A DNA stretch of 64,000 bases, from contig NZ_WUAF01000004.1 of NCBI RefSeq assembly GCF_009800965.1, forward strand, positions 233,212 to 297,211, written 5' to 3'. The notes below the pieces were generated by a model. That model saw only the letters and a program-made list of their open reading frames with translations, was not told the DNA's origin and did no database searches. The stretch's first letter is position 1; the number at the start of each line of letters is the position of its first letter. The DNA is from Cognatazoarcus halotolerans (lineage in GTDB: Bacteria > Pseudomonadota > Gammaproteobacteria > Burkholderiales > Rhodocyclaceae). The position numbers and the translations under genes were made by a program. Shown in pieces: positions 37,082 to 46,049 of this stretch.

Positions 37082-37774
37082 ATGAAACATGTAAGCACCC
37101 GCCGTTCCGTTCTGGCCTTGCTGATTTGTCTCGCCCCACCGGTCATGGCGCGCCAGCCCGAAGCGCCGGTCAGGGAAGTCGTCGAACGATTCCTCGGCGA
37201 ACAGACCGCGGGGCTTGCAGGTGAAGTCGTCATCGAGACCGGGCGCATCGACGATCGCAACCAGCTCCCGCCCTGCCGCCAGCTCCAGGCCTTTCTGCCG
37301 GCCGGTGCAAGAGCCTGGGGTGCGGTGACGGTCGGAGTACGCTGCATCGCGCCCGCCAACTGGACCCTCTACGTGCCGTCGCGGGTCAGGGTCCAGGCCG
37401 ACTACCTGACCACCGCACGGGCACTCTCCGCCCGCCAGACGCTCGGCCCGGAGGACCTTGACCGCGCACATGGCGATATCGCGGCGCTGCCCGGCGACAT
37501 CCTCTCCGACCCCGTCCAGGCCATCGGCCACCCGATGCGATACGCCGTGGCCGCCGGCCAGCCCCTGCGTGCGGGCATGCTGCTGTTGCCGCCGGTGGTG
37601 AGGCAGCGCGACCAGGTACGGGTCGTCACCAACGGCGCCGGCTTCAGCGTCAGCAACGAGGGCAAGGCACTGAACAGCGCAGCCGCCGGCCAGGTGGTCA
37701 AGGTACGGCTCGCCAGCGGGCGTGTGATCAGCGGGATTGCACGGCCCGATGGCGTCGTCGAGGTCGGCCGCTGA
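37082..37774 (+). CDS. flgA: P-ring assembly chaperone FlgA
   Basis: A 230-residue periplasmic protein. It has an N-terminal signal peptide (SVLALLICLAPPVMA), a SAF-like domain (LSARQTLGPEDLDRAHGDIAALPGDILSDPVQAIGHPMRYAVAAGQPLRAGML in outline) and the C-terminal VVKVRLASGRVISGIARPDGVVEV. It helps FlgI polymerise into the P-ring. The start at 37082 gives the signal peptide at once; the ribosome site is weak. Confidence 0.93.
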   Translation: MKHVSTRRSVLALLICLAPPVMARQPEAPVREVVERFLGEQTAGLAGEVVIETGRIDDRNQLPPCRQLQAFLPAGARAWGAVTVGVRCIAPANWTLYVPSRVRVQADYLTTARALSARQTLGPEDLDRAHGDIAALPGDILSDPVQAIGHPMRYAVAAGQPLRAGMLLLPPVVRQRDQVRVVTNGAGFSVSNEGKALNSAAAGQVVKVRLASGRVISGIARPDGVVEVGR

Positions 37775-37831
37775 ACGATTGCTTGCCTGCGCCTCTCCAA
37801 GCTCCGTACCCACACGCGGCGGGAAATGGAC

Positions 37832-37859
37832 TAAAGTTCCGCCATCGACCTGCCGTTAG
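37832..37859 (+). promoter_or_regulatory. Sigma-28 (FliA) type promoter of flgMN
   Basis: TAAAGTTC at 37832-37839 and GCCGTTAG at 37852-37859 are separated by 12 bp, one more than the usual 11. The boxes are otherwise close to the FliA consensus. The site lies 30 bp upstream of the flgM start and would give the feedback expected for an anti-sigma-28 gene. Confidence 0.65.
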
Positions 37860-37889
37860 AGCAGCCAAACCGTGAGAGAGGTTAAAGCT

Positions 37890-38198
37890 GTGAAAATCGA
37901 CAATTCAATGAAGTCGCTCGGTAACGTCGGCGGCGACAACCGGGCCAAGCCGGCAGGTGCGGCAGGCGCGCCCGCTTCCGCCGCGCCCGGTGCGCAGGTC
38001 CAGTTGTCATCGCTGTCCTCCAGCCTCCAGCAGGCCGAGGCAACGATTTCCGCAACGCCGGTGGTCGACCAGTCCCGCGTCGATGAAATCAAGGCAGCGA
38101 TGAGCGAAGGTCGCTTCAAGGTCGATGCCGAGAAGGTCGCCGACGGTCTGATCGAGAGCGTCCGCCAGATGCTTCAGGCGCAACCCGGCCGAGCGTGA
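37890..38198 (+). CDS. flgM: Anti-sigma-28 factor FlgM
   Basis: A 102-residue FlgM. The GTG at 37890 gives the family N-terminus (M)KIDNSMKSLGNV and is preceded by AGAGAGG. The conserved C-terminal helices that bind FliA are present (VDQSRVDEIKAAMSEGRFKVDAEKVADGLIESV). It is exported when the hook is complete, freeing sigma-28. Its stop overlaps the flgN start by 4 nt (GTGA). Confidence 0.94.
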   Translation: MKIDNSMKSLGNVGGDNRAKPAGAAGAPASAAPGAQVQLSSLSSSLQQAEATISATPVVDQSRVDEIKAAMSEGRFKVDAEKVADGLIESVRQMLQAQPGRA

Positions 38199-38671
38199 CA
38201 CCCGGTATCGACCGCACCCGCATGGCGCGCCTTGTGCAGGACGAAAACGTCCTGCTCAGGGATTTTGTCGCCTTGCTCGGTCAGGAGCAGGCCCTCCTGC
38301 TCGACGGCGACGTCGATGCCCTGATGGCCCTGGCCGGACAGAAGACCCAGCTGTACCGGCGCCTGCAGTTTACCGCCGACGAACGTACCCGCCTGCTCGC
38401 CGCGGCCCGGCTCAAGCCGGATGCGGAAGTGATGCGGCGAATTCTCGAGGGCAATCCCGCAGCGCTCGCCCAGTGGCAGGACACACTCGATCTCGCCAGC
38501 GAAGCGCACGCCCTCAATGCCCTCAACGGCCGGCTCATCACCCAGCGCATGCAGCACAACCAGCAGGCGCTGGCGGTGTTGCTGGCCGCAGCCGAACAGC
38601 CCGCGGCCACCTACGGGCCCGATGGTCAGTCGCGCCCGCACGTCTCCGGCCGCCATTTCGGCAGCGCCTGA
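38195..38671 (+). CDS. flgN: Flagellar chaperone FlgN
   Basis: A 158-residue helical protein that chaperones FlgK and FlgL before export. Helical blocks include RLVQDENVLLRDFVALLGQEQALLLDGDVDALMALAGQKTQLYRRL. It starts at GTG within the GTGA overlap with flgM, so translation is coupled. The order flgA-flgM-flgN is standard. Confidence 0.9.
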   Translation: MTPGIDRTRMARLVQDENVLLRDFVALLGQEQALLLDGDVDALMALAGQKTQLYRRLQFTADERTRLLAAARLKPDAEVMRRILEGNPAALAQWQDTLDLASEAHALNALNGRLITQRMQHNQQALAVLLAAAEQPAATYGPDGQSRPHVSGRHFGSA

Positions 38672-38748
38672 CGCAGCCGGCCCAGGCGGCCTCCCTCCGA
38701 AAAAAGAAACCGCCGTGTCGATGCCGGAGGAGGAATCACGGCAGCGGC

Positions 38749-38787
38749 AAGGCGGCAAAAAGCTCAAGCAGCCACCGAGGCGGCTGC
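38749..38787 (-). terminator. Probable terminator of the amine-dehydrogenase operon
   Basis: Just 3' of the aldehyde dehydrogenase stop, on the minus strand, GCAGCC and GGCTGC form a 6-bp stem with an 8-nt loop. It is followed by TTGAGCTTTTTGCC. This would end the long codirectional run starting at aauB. Confidence 0.6.
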
Positions 38788-38799
38788 ACGAGGGGAGAA

Positions 38800-40302
38800 T
38801 CAGAGCATCATCACGACCGACTTCGACTCGGTATAGAGGTCGATGACCGCACGGCCCATCTCGCGTCCGATACCCGACTGTTTGTAGCCTCCGAAGGGCA
38901 TCGCGCTGTCGAGCATGTTGTGGCAATTGACCCATACCGTGCCCGCCTTGATCTTCGGAATCAGGCGATGCACCCGCGACAAATCGTTCGACCAGATCGA
39001 TGCGGCCAGTCCGTACGGCGTGTCATTGGCGCGCCGCGCCACTTCGTCGAGGTCCTCGTAGGGCAAGGCCACCACGACCGGACCGAAGATCTCCTCGCGC
39101 ACCACCTTCATGTCGTCGCGCACATCGACCAGCACCGTTGGCTTGACGAAGAAGCCGAGGCCGTCACCGGCCGCACCGCCGGTCGCCGCCCGGGCGCCCT
39201 CCTCGAAGCCGCTATCGATGTAGCCCATGACCCGCTTCTGCTGCACCGAGGAAACCAGCGGGCCGATCTGCGTCGACGGATCGATACCCGGCCCGATCTT
39301 CATGCCCGCAGCGATGCCGGACAGCCCCTCGACCACGTCGTCGAAACGGCTCTTGTGAATGAACAGCCGCGAACCCGCGGTGCACACCTGCCCCTGGTTG
39401 AAGAAGATCGCCTGGGCCGCGCCCGCTGCCGCCACCGCCGGATCGGCGTCGTCGAGCACGATCACCGGGCTCTTGCCGCCAAGTTCCAGGGAGACGCGGG
39501 TCATGTTGTCGAGTGCGGCCTTGCCGACCAGCTTGCCGATCTCGGTGGAACCGGTGAACGCCACCTTTTCGATGCCCGGATGGCCCGCCAGCGCCGCCCC
39601 GGCGGTGTGGCCGAGACCGGGCACGATGTTGAGCACGCCGGCCGGGTAGCCCGCCTCAAGCACCAGTTCGCCGAAGCGCAGCGCGGTCAGCGGCGTCTCT
39701 TCGGCCGGCTTGAGCACCATGGTGCAGCCGGTAGCGAGCGCCGGCCCCACCTTCCACGCAGCCATCAGCAGCGGAAAGTTCCACGGAATGATTGCGCCGA
39801 CCACGCCGACCGGCTCGCGTCGGGTGAAGCCGAAGAACTCACGGTCGCGCACCAGCGGCACCGAAACCTCCATCGTCGAGCCTTCGATCTTGGTCGCCCA
39901 GCCGGCCATGTAGCGCATGAAATCGATCGCCAGCGCCACGTCGACATGGCGCGCCATGGTCACCGGCTTGCCATTGTCGAGCGCCTCGATCTCGGCGAGC
40001 TCCTGCGCGTTCTCCTCCATCAGGTCGGCGAGGCGCAGCAACAGCCGTTCGCGGTCCACCGGGCGGACACGCGACCACTCGCCGTGCTCGAAAGCCTTGC
40101 GTGCGGCCGCCACTGCGCGGTCGACGTCTGCCGCATCGCCCGCGGCGACCCGGGCAAAGGTCTCGCCGCTGGCCGGATCGATCACCGCCAGCGTCTCGCC
40201 ACTGGCGGCACCGACCCAGTCGGCGCCGATCAACATTCTTCCGGCACGCTCGAGAAATGCGCGCGTGTTCTCGCCGACCGGATGCTCGGGGTATAGCTGC
40301 AT
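38800..40302 (-). CDS. NAD-dependent aldehyde dehydrogenase, probably phenylacetaldehyde dehydrogenase
   Basis: A 500-residue cytosolic ALDH. Cofactor motif FTGSTEIG (about 249-256), general base Glu273 in LELGG, catalytic Cys307 in NQGQVCTAG, and the C-terminal PFGGYKQSGIGREMG are intact. It is the last gene of the aromatic amine dehydrogenase run. This suggests oxidation of the arylacetaldehyde made in the periplasm (phenylacetaldehyde from phenylethylamine) to the acid. Sequence type fits the phenylacetaldehyde/betaine-aldehyde-like ALDH group, but substrate choice is inferred from context. Confidence 0.88.
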   Translation of the reverse strand: MQLYPEHPVGENTRAFLERAGRMLIGADWVGAASGETLAVIDPASGETFARVAAGDAADVDRAVAAARKAFEHGEWSRVRPVDRERLLLRLADLMEENAQELAEIEALDNGKPVTMARHVDVALAIDFMRYMAGWATKIEGSTMEVSVPLVRDREFFGFTRREPVGVVGAIIPWNFPLLMAAWKVGPALATGCTMVLKPAEETPLTALRFGELVLEAGYPAGVLNIVPGLGHTAGAALAGHPGIEKVAFTGSTEIGKLVGKAALDNMTRVSLELGGKSPVIVLDDADPAVAAAGAAQAIFFNQGQVCTAGSRLFIHKSRFDDVVEGLSGIAAGMKIGPGIDPSTQIGPLVSSVQQKRVMGYIDSGFEEGARAATGGAAGDGLGFFVKPTVLVDVRDDMKVVREEIFGPVVVALPYEDLDEVARRANDTPYGLAASIWSNDLSRVHRLIPKIKAGTVWVNCHNMLDSAMPFGGYKQSGIGREMGRAVIDLYTESKSVVMML

Positions 40303-40370
40303 GTCACTGTCTCCTGATGTTGCGTCTTATGATGAAAGAATGCGGATGGACGAAACCACCCGCGATACCG

Positions 40371-40853
40371 CTACTGCCCGTCGCGGCGTGCCCGCATGAG
40401 GCCGGCCCGCGCCACCGCCTCGGCGCGCGCGGCCTCGGAGGCCTCCTCGGGAAGATCGAGCTGCGGGGCCAGACGCTCGAGCAGCATGTCCTCGAGCTGC
40501 AGCAGTTGGCCATCGGCATAGGCCACCTCCCACAGCATGGTGAGGATTTCCTGGCGCTCGGCGATACCGAAACCGACCCGCACCGCTTCGGCAAACTCCC
40601 AGTCGTCGAGCGCTTCGCTGAAACGCTGCTCGGCGATGTCCACGAGTTCATCAACCGCCTCGTCGCGCAGGCTGAAGCGCTCGCGCAGCAGCTGCCTCAC
40701 GCGCTGCTGCTCGGCCGGGCTGTCGACGTGATCGACATGCATCGCCTCCAGCAGCAGGGCTGCCACCGCAATCATGCGTCGCTCGAAGGGGCCGCGCTCG
40801 CTGCCCTCCGCCTTGAGCTCGCCCTTGAGCAGACTGACCAGTCGTTCCAGCAT
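40371..40853 (-). CDS. TerB-like domain protein
   Basis: A 160-residue all-helical protein resembling the TerB/DjlA acidic-helix domain. Its core is ERRMIAVAALLLEAMHVDHVDSPAEQQRVRQLLRERF and it contains a later ILTMLWEVAYADGQLLQLEDMLLERLA. The conserved acidic residues suit metal binding. The ATG at 40853 has AGGAG five bases upstream; a GTG six bases earlier is less likely. It lies in the amine-dehydrogenase operon, 16 bp after the YCF48 gene; its role there is unknown. Confidence 0.75.
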   Translation of the reverse strand: MLERLVSLLKGELKAEGSERGPFERRMIAVAALLLEAMHVDHVDSPAEQQRVRQLLRERFSLRDEAVDELVDIAEQRFSEALDDWEFAEAVRVGFGIAERQEILTMLWEVAYADGQLLQLEDMLLERLAPQLDLPEEASEAARAEAVARAGLMRARRDGQ

Positions 40854-40869
40854 GTGCACTCCTATGCGT

Positions 40870-41829
40870 TCAGGGTTTCTTGGTTTCCGCGTCGAGGATG
40901 CCGTTCTGCCCGGCCATCAGCACATGGCCGTCGGCGGCCACGGCCACCGCGGCCAGGTTCTGGCGATCTTCGCGGATGTTCACCGACAGACGTTCGGCGC
41001 CGCTGGCGAGGGCCGCTACCGCACCGCCACCGCCGACCAGCACCAGCTGCCCGTCCCCTGACTGGACCGCGGCGGCGAAAGCCTGTTCCGTATCGCTCGA
41101 AATCGTTTTCCAGGTGTTTCCGCCATCCCTGCTGAGCAGCACCCGGCCGCTCATGCCGTAGAGTACCAATGCGCCGTCCTTGAGCTGCAGGCCGCCCCAC
41201 AGGGAGCCGGTAGCACCGGTCTGCAGCCGCGTCCAGGTCGCGCCGTCGTCGCGCGAACGAAAGGCCGCGCCGCTTTCCGCCGCGATCAGCAGGCTGCCAT
41301 CGCGGGTCGCGAGGATCTGGTTGAAGTGGAGGTCGGCATCGTAGCCTTCGCCGACCTTGAGCTTCGTCCAGCTGGCGCCCCCGTCACGTGTCTGCAGCGC
41401 TGTGCCATAACCGCCGACGACGAAGCCGTGCTCCGGCGAGACGAAGCTCACCGACAGCAGCACCGGCTCGTCGGCGACACGCTGCAGCAAAACCCAGTTC
41501 TCGCCGCCGTCCTCGCTCTTGAGGATCACCCCACCGTGGCCCACCGCCCAGCCGTGCTCGGCGTCGGCGAAGCTGACTGCGGTGAGCAGGCTCGACACCG
41601 GTACCGAATGCGCCTGCTTCCAGCTCTTGCCGTTGTCCTTGGAGAGCACCACGGTGCCGTAGTCGCCCACGGCGACCAGCGTGTCGCCGGCACGGCTCAT
41701 CGCGGTGATCGGTACCCGCGCGGCCAGCCGCGCGGAGATTGCCGGCACCGCCGGCTGCGGTGCATCGGCTGCGCCGGCACTCGCCGCCAGCGCGCAGAGC
41801 AGCGCCGCGGCCACAAGATTGCGTTTCAT
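40870..41829 (-). CDS. YCF48-related beta-propeller protein, exported
   Basis: A 319-residue protein with a signal peptide (LVAAALLCALAASAGAA) and repeated Asp-box/BNR-like units (VVLSKDNGKSWKQ, VILKSEDGGENWVLL, TALQTRDGGASWTKL, RSRDDGATWTRL, LLSRDGGNTWKTI). The family is related to plant HCF136/YCF48 photosystem assembly factors. In proteobacteria it is often next to MMPL-type RND transporters, as here. The start at 41829 follows AAAGGAAG. It probably works with the transporter in the periplasm; the mechanism is unknown. Confidence 0.88.
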   Translation of the reverse strand: MKRNLVAAALLCALAASAGAADAPQPAVPAISARLAARVPITAMSRAGDTLVAVGDYGTVVLSKDNGKSWKQAHSVPVSSLLTAVSFADAEHGWAVGHGGVILKSEDGGENWVLLQRVADEPVLLSVSFVSPEHGFVVGGYGTALQTRDGGASWTKLKVGEGYDADLHFNQILATRDGSLLIAAESGAAFRSRDDGATWTRLQTGATGSLWGGLQLKDGALVLYGMSGRVLLSRDGGNTWKTISSDTEQAFAAAVQSGDGQLVLVGGGGAVAALASGAERLSVNIREDRQNLAAVAVAADGHVLMAGQNGILDAETKKP

Positions 41830-41840
41830 GTCGCTTCCTT

Positions 41841-44204
41841 TCAGTGAGCCATCAGCGGTGCGCGGACCGGGCCGCGACGCGGAATCAGCATGTCGATGGT
41901 GACCGCCAGCGCCGGCAGCAGGGTGATCGCCATGATCATGTTCACCATGAACATGAAGGTCAGCAGCATGCCCATGTCGGCCTGGAACTTGAGTGCCGAG
42001 AAGGACCATGTCGCGACCCCGATCGACAGCGTTACCGCGGTGAACACCGTGGCCACGCCGACCTCCCGCAGCGCCTGCTTGAAGGCGGTGACGATGTCCT
42101 CGCCGTGGGCCAGGTGCATCTGCAGGCGGTTGTAGATGTAGAAGGCGTAGTCCACCCCGATGCCTACCGCCAGCACCATCACCGGCAGGGTCGCCACGGT
42201 GAGGCCGATGTCGAGCGACTTCATGAACCAGTAGCCGAGGAAGGTCGCCAGGGTGAGCGGCACGCAGCAGGCGACCATCGCCCGCCAGTCGCGATACACC
42301 AGGAAAACCAGCACCAGGATGGTGGCGTATACATAAAGCATCATCGGCAGTTCGGAGTGTTCGACGATCTCGTTGGTGGCCGCCTGCACCCCGGCGTTGC
42401 CGCTTGCGAGGCGGACCGTCACCCCTTCCATCGGGTGCGCGCTGCGCCATGCCTTCACCGCCGCAACGACCTCCTTGATGGTGCTGGCCTTGTGGTCGGC
42501 AAGATAGAGATTGACCGGCAGCACCGTGCAGTCGGCGTTGAACAGGCGCATGCCCTCGGGCACCTGGCGTACCGCCTCGCCGAGGGTGAGTTCCTCGCGC
42601 GGCAGCGCGGCCCATTTGGGATTGCCTTCGTTCACGCCCGAGCTGGCGAGCTTGGCCATGACTGGCAGGGACTGCGCCGAGAGCACGCCGGGGACATTGG
42701 CGAGCGCCCAGGTGAGGCGGTCGACATAGGCCATGGTGTCGTATCGATAGCAGCCGTCCTTGGGCGTCTCCACCACCACGGTCAGCAGGTCGAGGCCGAG
42801 CGCGAAGCGGCTCACCACATCCTCCACGTCGCGGTTGTAGCGCGAATCGTTGTGCAGTTCGGGCGCACCGGGCAGCACGTGGCCGACGTGACGCCCCTGG
42901 CTCTGCCACACCGCCACGCCGAACAGCACGGTGCAGCCGATCACCACCAGCGCGGCATTGCGCGGATTGGCGATATGCACCCCGAGGCCGGCCATGAGGC
43001 GGTTGCGCAGGCCTTCCATGCGGCCCGCGCGCTCGACGAAGGCGTTGTCGAAACGGAAGTAGCTGGCGAGCACCGGCAGCATGATCAGGTTGGTGACGAT
43101 CTTGTAGGCGACGCCCACCGAGGCGGTGATCGCCAGCTCGCGGATCATCGGGATCGGCACCAGCACCAGCGTGGCGAATCCCACGAAGGCGGTGATCAGC
43201 GCCAGCGTGCCGGGCACCAGCAGGCCGGAGAAGCTGCGCGTCGCGGCGGTGTAGCCGTCGGCGCCATTGATCACTTCCTTGGCGATGTAGTTCACCTGCT
43301 GGATGCCGTGCGAGACCCCGATGGCGAACACCAGGAAGGGCACCAGCACCGCCAGCGGGTCGAGGCCGAAGCCGAGCAGGGTGATGGTGCCGAACTGCCA
43401 CACCACCGACACCAGCGAGCACACCAACGGCAGGAAGGTCAGCGCCAGCGAGCGGGTGTACCAATAGACCGCGATGGCGGTGAGCACGAAGGCCAGCGCG
43501 AAGAACTCGATCACCGAGGTCGCGCCCTCCGAGATGTCGCCCATCTGCTTGGCGAAGCCGATGATCTGGATCTGCGTGTCGGCATCGCTGAACTTGTCGC
43601 GCACCTCCTTCTCGAGGCGCTTGCTGAAATCGAGGTAGTCGAGCCGCTTGCCGGTGGCCGGATCGGGGTCGGCGAGCTCGGCCACCACCATCGCACTGGT
43701 GGAGTCGTTGGCCACCAGGCTGCCGATGAAGCCACCGATCACGGTCCGTTCGCGGATGCCGGCAATCGCCTCGGGGGTGAGCGACTTGACGGTGACGTCG
43801 CCGCCCACCACATCCTCGGCCTTCATGCCTTCTTCGGTGATCTGCACCGCACGGGTGTTCGGGGTCCACAGCGAGGTCACCGTGCGGCGATCGACGCCGG
43901 GCATGAAGAACAGCGCCTGGGTGACCTCATACAGGCGGGTCATCGCCTTCACGTTCCAGATGTCGCCGTGCTTCGCATGCACCGTGACGATGATGCGGTT
44001 CGCGCCGAACAGCACGTCGCGATACTGATTGAAGGTCTGTACGTATTCGTGATTCTGCGGCAGCTGCTTGTCGAAGCCCGCGGACATGGTGAGCCGTGCG
44101 GCGAACGCCCCCATCACCACGGTGAACACCGCCAGTGCGGCCAGCGTGGCGAGGCGATGCGCAAAGAACAGGCGCTGCAGCCGAAGTACCAGTTTCTCGA
44201 TCAT
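41841..44204 (-). CDS. RND-superfamily (MMPL-type) transporter
   Basis: A 787-residue inner-membrane protein with two repeats of one plus five membrane helices and two large periplasmic loops, the HpnN/MMPL layout. The central motif FAIGVSHGIQQ in repeat one and GIGVDYAFYIYNRLQ in repeat two fit the helix 4 signature of this subfamily. It stands 11 bp upstream of the YCF48 gene and follows DUF1302. There is no membrane-fusion or TolC gene nearby. A substrate such as a hydrophobic or amphipathic molecule or lipid is inferred from family only. Confidence 0.9.
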   Translation of the reverse strand: MIEKLVLRLQRLFFAHRLATLAALAVFTVVMGAFAARLTMSAGFDKQLPQNHEYVQTFNQYRDVLFGANRIIVTVHAKHGDIWNVKAMTRLYEVTQALFFMPGVDRRTVTSLWTPNTRAVQITEEGMKAEDVVGGDVTVKSLTPEAIAGIRERTVIGGFIGSLVANDSTSAMVVAELADPDPATGKRLDYLDFSKRLEKEVRDKFSDADTQIQIIGFAKQMGDISEGATSVIEFFALAFVLTAIAVYWYTRSLALTFLPLVCSLVSVVWQFGTITLLGFGLDPLAVLVPFLVFAIGVSHGIQQVNYIAKEVINGADGYTAATRSFSGLLVPGTLALITAFVGFATLVLVPIPMIRELAITASVGVAYKIVTNLIMLPVLASYFRFDNAFVERAGRMEGLRNRLMAGLGVHIANPRNAALVVIGCTVLFGVAVWQSQGRHVGHVLPGAPELHNDSRYNRDVEDVVSRFALGLDLLTVVVETPKDGCYRYDTMAYVDRLTWALANVPGVLSAQSLPVMAKLASSGVNEGNPKWAALPREELTLGEAVRQVPEGMRLFNADCTVLPVNLYLADHKASTIKEVVAAVKAWRSAHPMEGVTVRLASGNAGVQAATNEIVEHSELPMMLYVYATILVLVFLVYRDWRAMVACCVPLTLATFLGYWFMKSLDIGLTVATLPVMVLAVGIGVDYAFYIYNRLQMHLAHGEDIVTAFKQALREVGVATVFTAVTLSIGVATWSFSALKFQADMGMLLTFMFMVNMIMAITLLPALAVTIDMLIPRRGPVRAPLMAH

Positions 44205-44254
44205 GTTGGAATCCAGGGAGGGCCGGACGCCGCGCGGGCGCCCGGCCTGCTACG

Positions 44255-46030
44255 TCAGAACGAGTAGGAGATGCTGGCGCCGAGGAAATCCCGGTCGCTC
44301 ATCAGGTTGTTGTCGCCGCCACCCCAGAAATTCACGTACTGCACCGCCCCCTTCCAGCGATCGCGGTAGTTGAACAGCACCGACAGGGCCAGCGACTTGC
44401 GCCCCTGGACGAAGGGAATCGCGTTCGGGCTGGTGCCGCTCACGTCGTGGTACCAGTCGATCTGCGGCGTCATGGTGATGCCCGAATCGAAGGCGTTCGG
44501 GTAGTTCAGGCCCATCTCGAAGACGTAGCCCCAGGAGGTGCGGTCGGGCAGCGCATAGTTGGGCAGGAAGTACGGCACGTGCCCGCTGGTGTCGAGGTTG
44601 GGATAGTGCGCCACCGCCAGCTCGGTGAGGATGAAGCCGTCGGAGGAGCCCAGCGCCTTGGCCAGCCCGCCCAGCGTGTCGTTATGGGAGAAGGTGTAGA
44701 AGCCGGTGAGGTGCATCTGCCACTTCTCTTCCTCGACATAGCCCGGGTGCGAACCCACGTCATAGACGCTGTTCTTGTCGAAGGCGCCACCGAACAGCGA
44801 GCCGAACGGCACCGTCGGATCCACCCCGACACTGTCGCGCGGGCGATAGGAGAGCTCGGCGCCAACCGCCACCGGTCCCGCCTTGGTGTTGAGCGACACC
44901 GCGTACAGATCCTTGTCTTCGCCATAGGCGACGTAATAGCCGGTCACCGCGCCGGTGTTGTTGCCGGTGAAACCGAGGAAGGGCAGCTTGTCGTGGTAGC
45001 GCTGGTAGGAGAACGAGAACTCGGTGTCGAGCTCTTCGGCGAAGTAGCGCAGGTTGATACCGTACTGGCCGCCATTCTTGGGCTTCTTCTCGCCGACGAA
45101 GGGAATCGCCGTGCCGCTCGCCATCATCGCCGCATCCGAGAGCCCCGAATGGTCACCGCAGGGCAGCGGCAGACCGAAGTCGTTACACACCGAGGTGGGC
45201 AGGTAGGCCGCGCCGCGGCCCTTGCCGATCACGTCCGCGCCGGAGAAGAAGGTGCCGACCGGATCGAACTTGAAGCCGTTCCAGCGGAACTGGTAATAGG
45301 CCTCAACGCCGAGATTGTCGGTCACCCCGCTGGCCAGCGAGATCATCGGCGCCGGCACGAAGATCTCCTTGAGCTGGGTGCCCGGTACGTGGAACTTCTG
45401 CAGGTCGAAAGCGTTGATCTGGTTGGTACCGCCGATCAGGAAGATGTCCTCGCCCCACGAGATCACCTGGTTGCCGAGCTTGACCTTGGCGCGCCGGTCG
45501 CCGATGTAGAACTCCTTGGCAACCCAGGCGTCGAGCAGCGTCGCATCGTCGGTCGCCGACTCGTGCACATCGGTGCGGCGCGTCTGGTCGGCCTGGAAAT
45601 CATGGAACCAGGTCACCCGTGCCAGCGCCGAGAGCCCGCCCGGCGCGCGCACCGACAGCTCGTGGGTACCCTTCACCGCAGCCGAGAATACATCGCCCTT
45701 GTTGTAGTTGAGATCGCCGTTGTCGAAGTTGGTGTAGTTGAAGTCGGCATTGGCGTAGCCGTTGGCACCCTGCTTCCTTTGCAGCTCGTTGTTGGTGCCG
45801 CGGTTGCAGCCGCCGCTGTCGTTGCTGATGATCTCGCAATCGCGGCCCGACATGCGCGTCGAGAAGCCGAATGACAAGGTGCTGTCGATACTGCCGTTGA
45901 TGCCGTCGCCCGAGCCGAAGCGCACCGCCTGCGACGGCGTTGCCAGACTCGCCAGCGCCACCCCGAGGGTCAGCGCCAGAAGCGACTTCTGCGGAGTCCG
46001 CGCGCGGCGGACCGATGCATGCGTAGTCAT
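44255..46030 (-). CDS. DUF1302 family outer-membrane beta-barrel protein
   Basis: A 591-residue protein with a signal peptide (SLLALTLGVALASLATPSQA). A long beta-rich barrel follows: RFGSGDGINGSIDSTLSFGFS at the start, many alternating aromatic strands, ending in the Phe-terminated ASISYSF that marks Bam substrates. It matches DUF1302 proteins, usually paired with DUF1329 and an MMPL transporter as here. The function is not known; a pore for hydrophobic substrates is a reasonable guess. Confidence 0.88.
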   Translation of the reverse strand: MTTHASVRRARTPQKSLLALTLGVALASLATPSQAVRFGSGDGINGSIDSTLSFGFSTRMSGRDCEIISNDSGGCNRGTNNELQRKQGANGYANADFNYTNFDNGDLNYNKGDVFSAAVKGTHELSVRAPGGLSALARVTWFHDFQADQTRRTDVHESATDDATLLDAWVAKEFYIGDRRAKVKLGNQVISWGEDIFLIGGTNQINAFDLQKFHVPGTQLKEIFVPAPMISLASGVTDNLGVEAYYQFRWNGFKFDPVGTFFSGADVIGKGRGAAYLPTSVCNDFGLPLPCGDHSGLSDAAMMASGTAIPFVGEKKPKNGGQYGINLRYFAEELDTEFSFSYQRYHDKLPFLGFTGNNTGAVTGYYVAYGEDKDLYAVSLNTKAGPVAVGAELSYRPRDSVGVDPTVPFGSLFGGAFDKNSVYDVGSHPGYVEEEKWQMHLTGFYTFSHNDTLGGLAKALGSSDGFILTELAVAHYPNLDTSGHVPYFLPNYALPDRTSWGYVFEMGLNYPNAFDSGITMTPQIDWYHDVSGTSPNAIPFVQGRKSLALSVLFNYRDRWKGAVQYVNFWGGGDNNLMSDRDFLGASISYSF

Positions 46031-46049
46031 GTCCTCATCCCCTTGTCGA

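Noticed and set aside
40870..43869. 999-codon minus-strand frame covering the YCF48 gene and part of the transporter
   Set aside because: Only its last 319 codons are real. The rest is another frame of the transporter gene, so no fusion is claimed.
41739..44267. 842-codon plus-strand frame over the MMPL transporter
   Set aside because: Antisense shadow; His/Asp/Arg-rich with no domain, while the minus strand encodes a complete RND protein.
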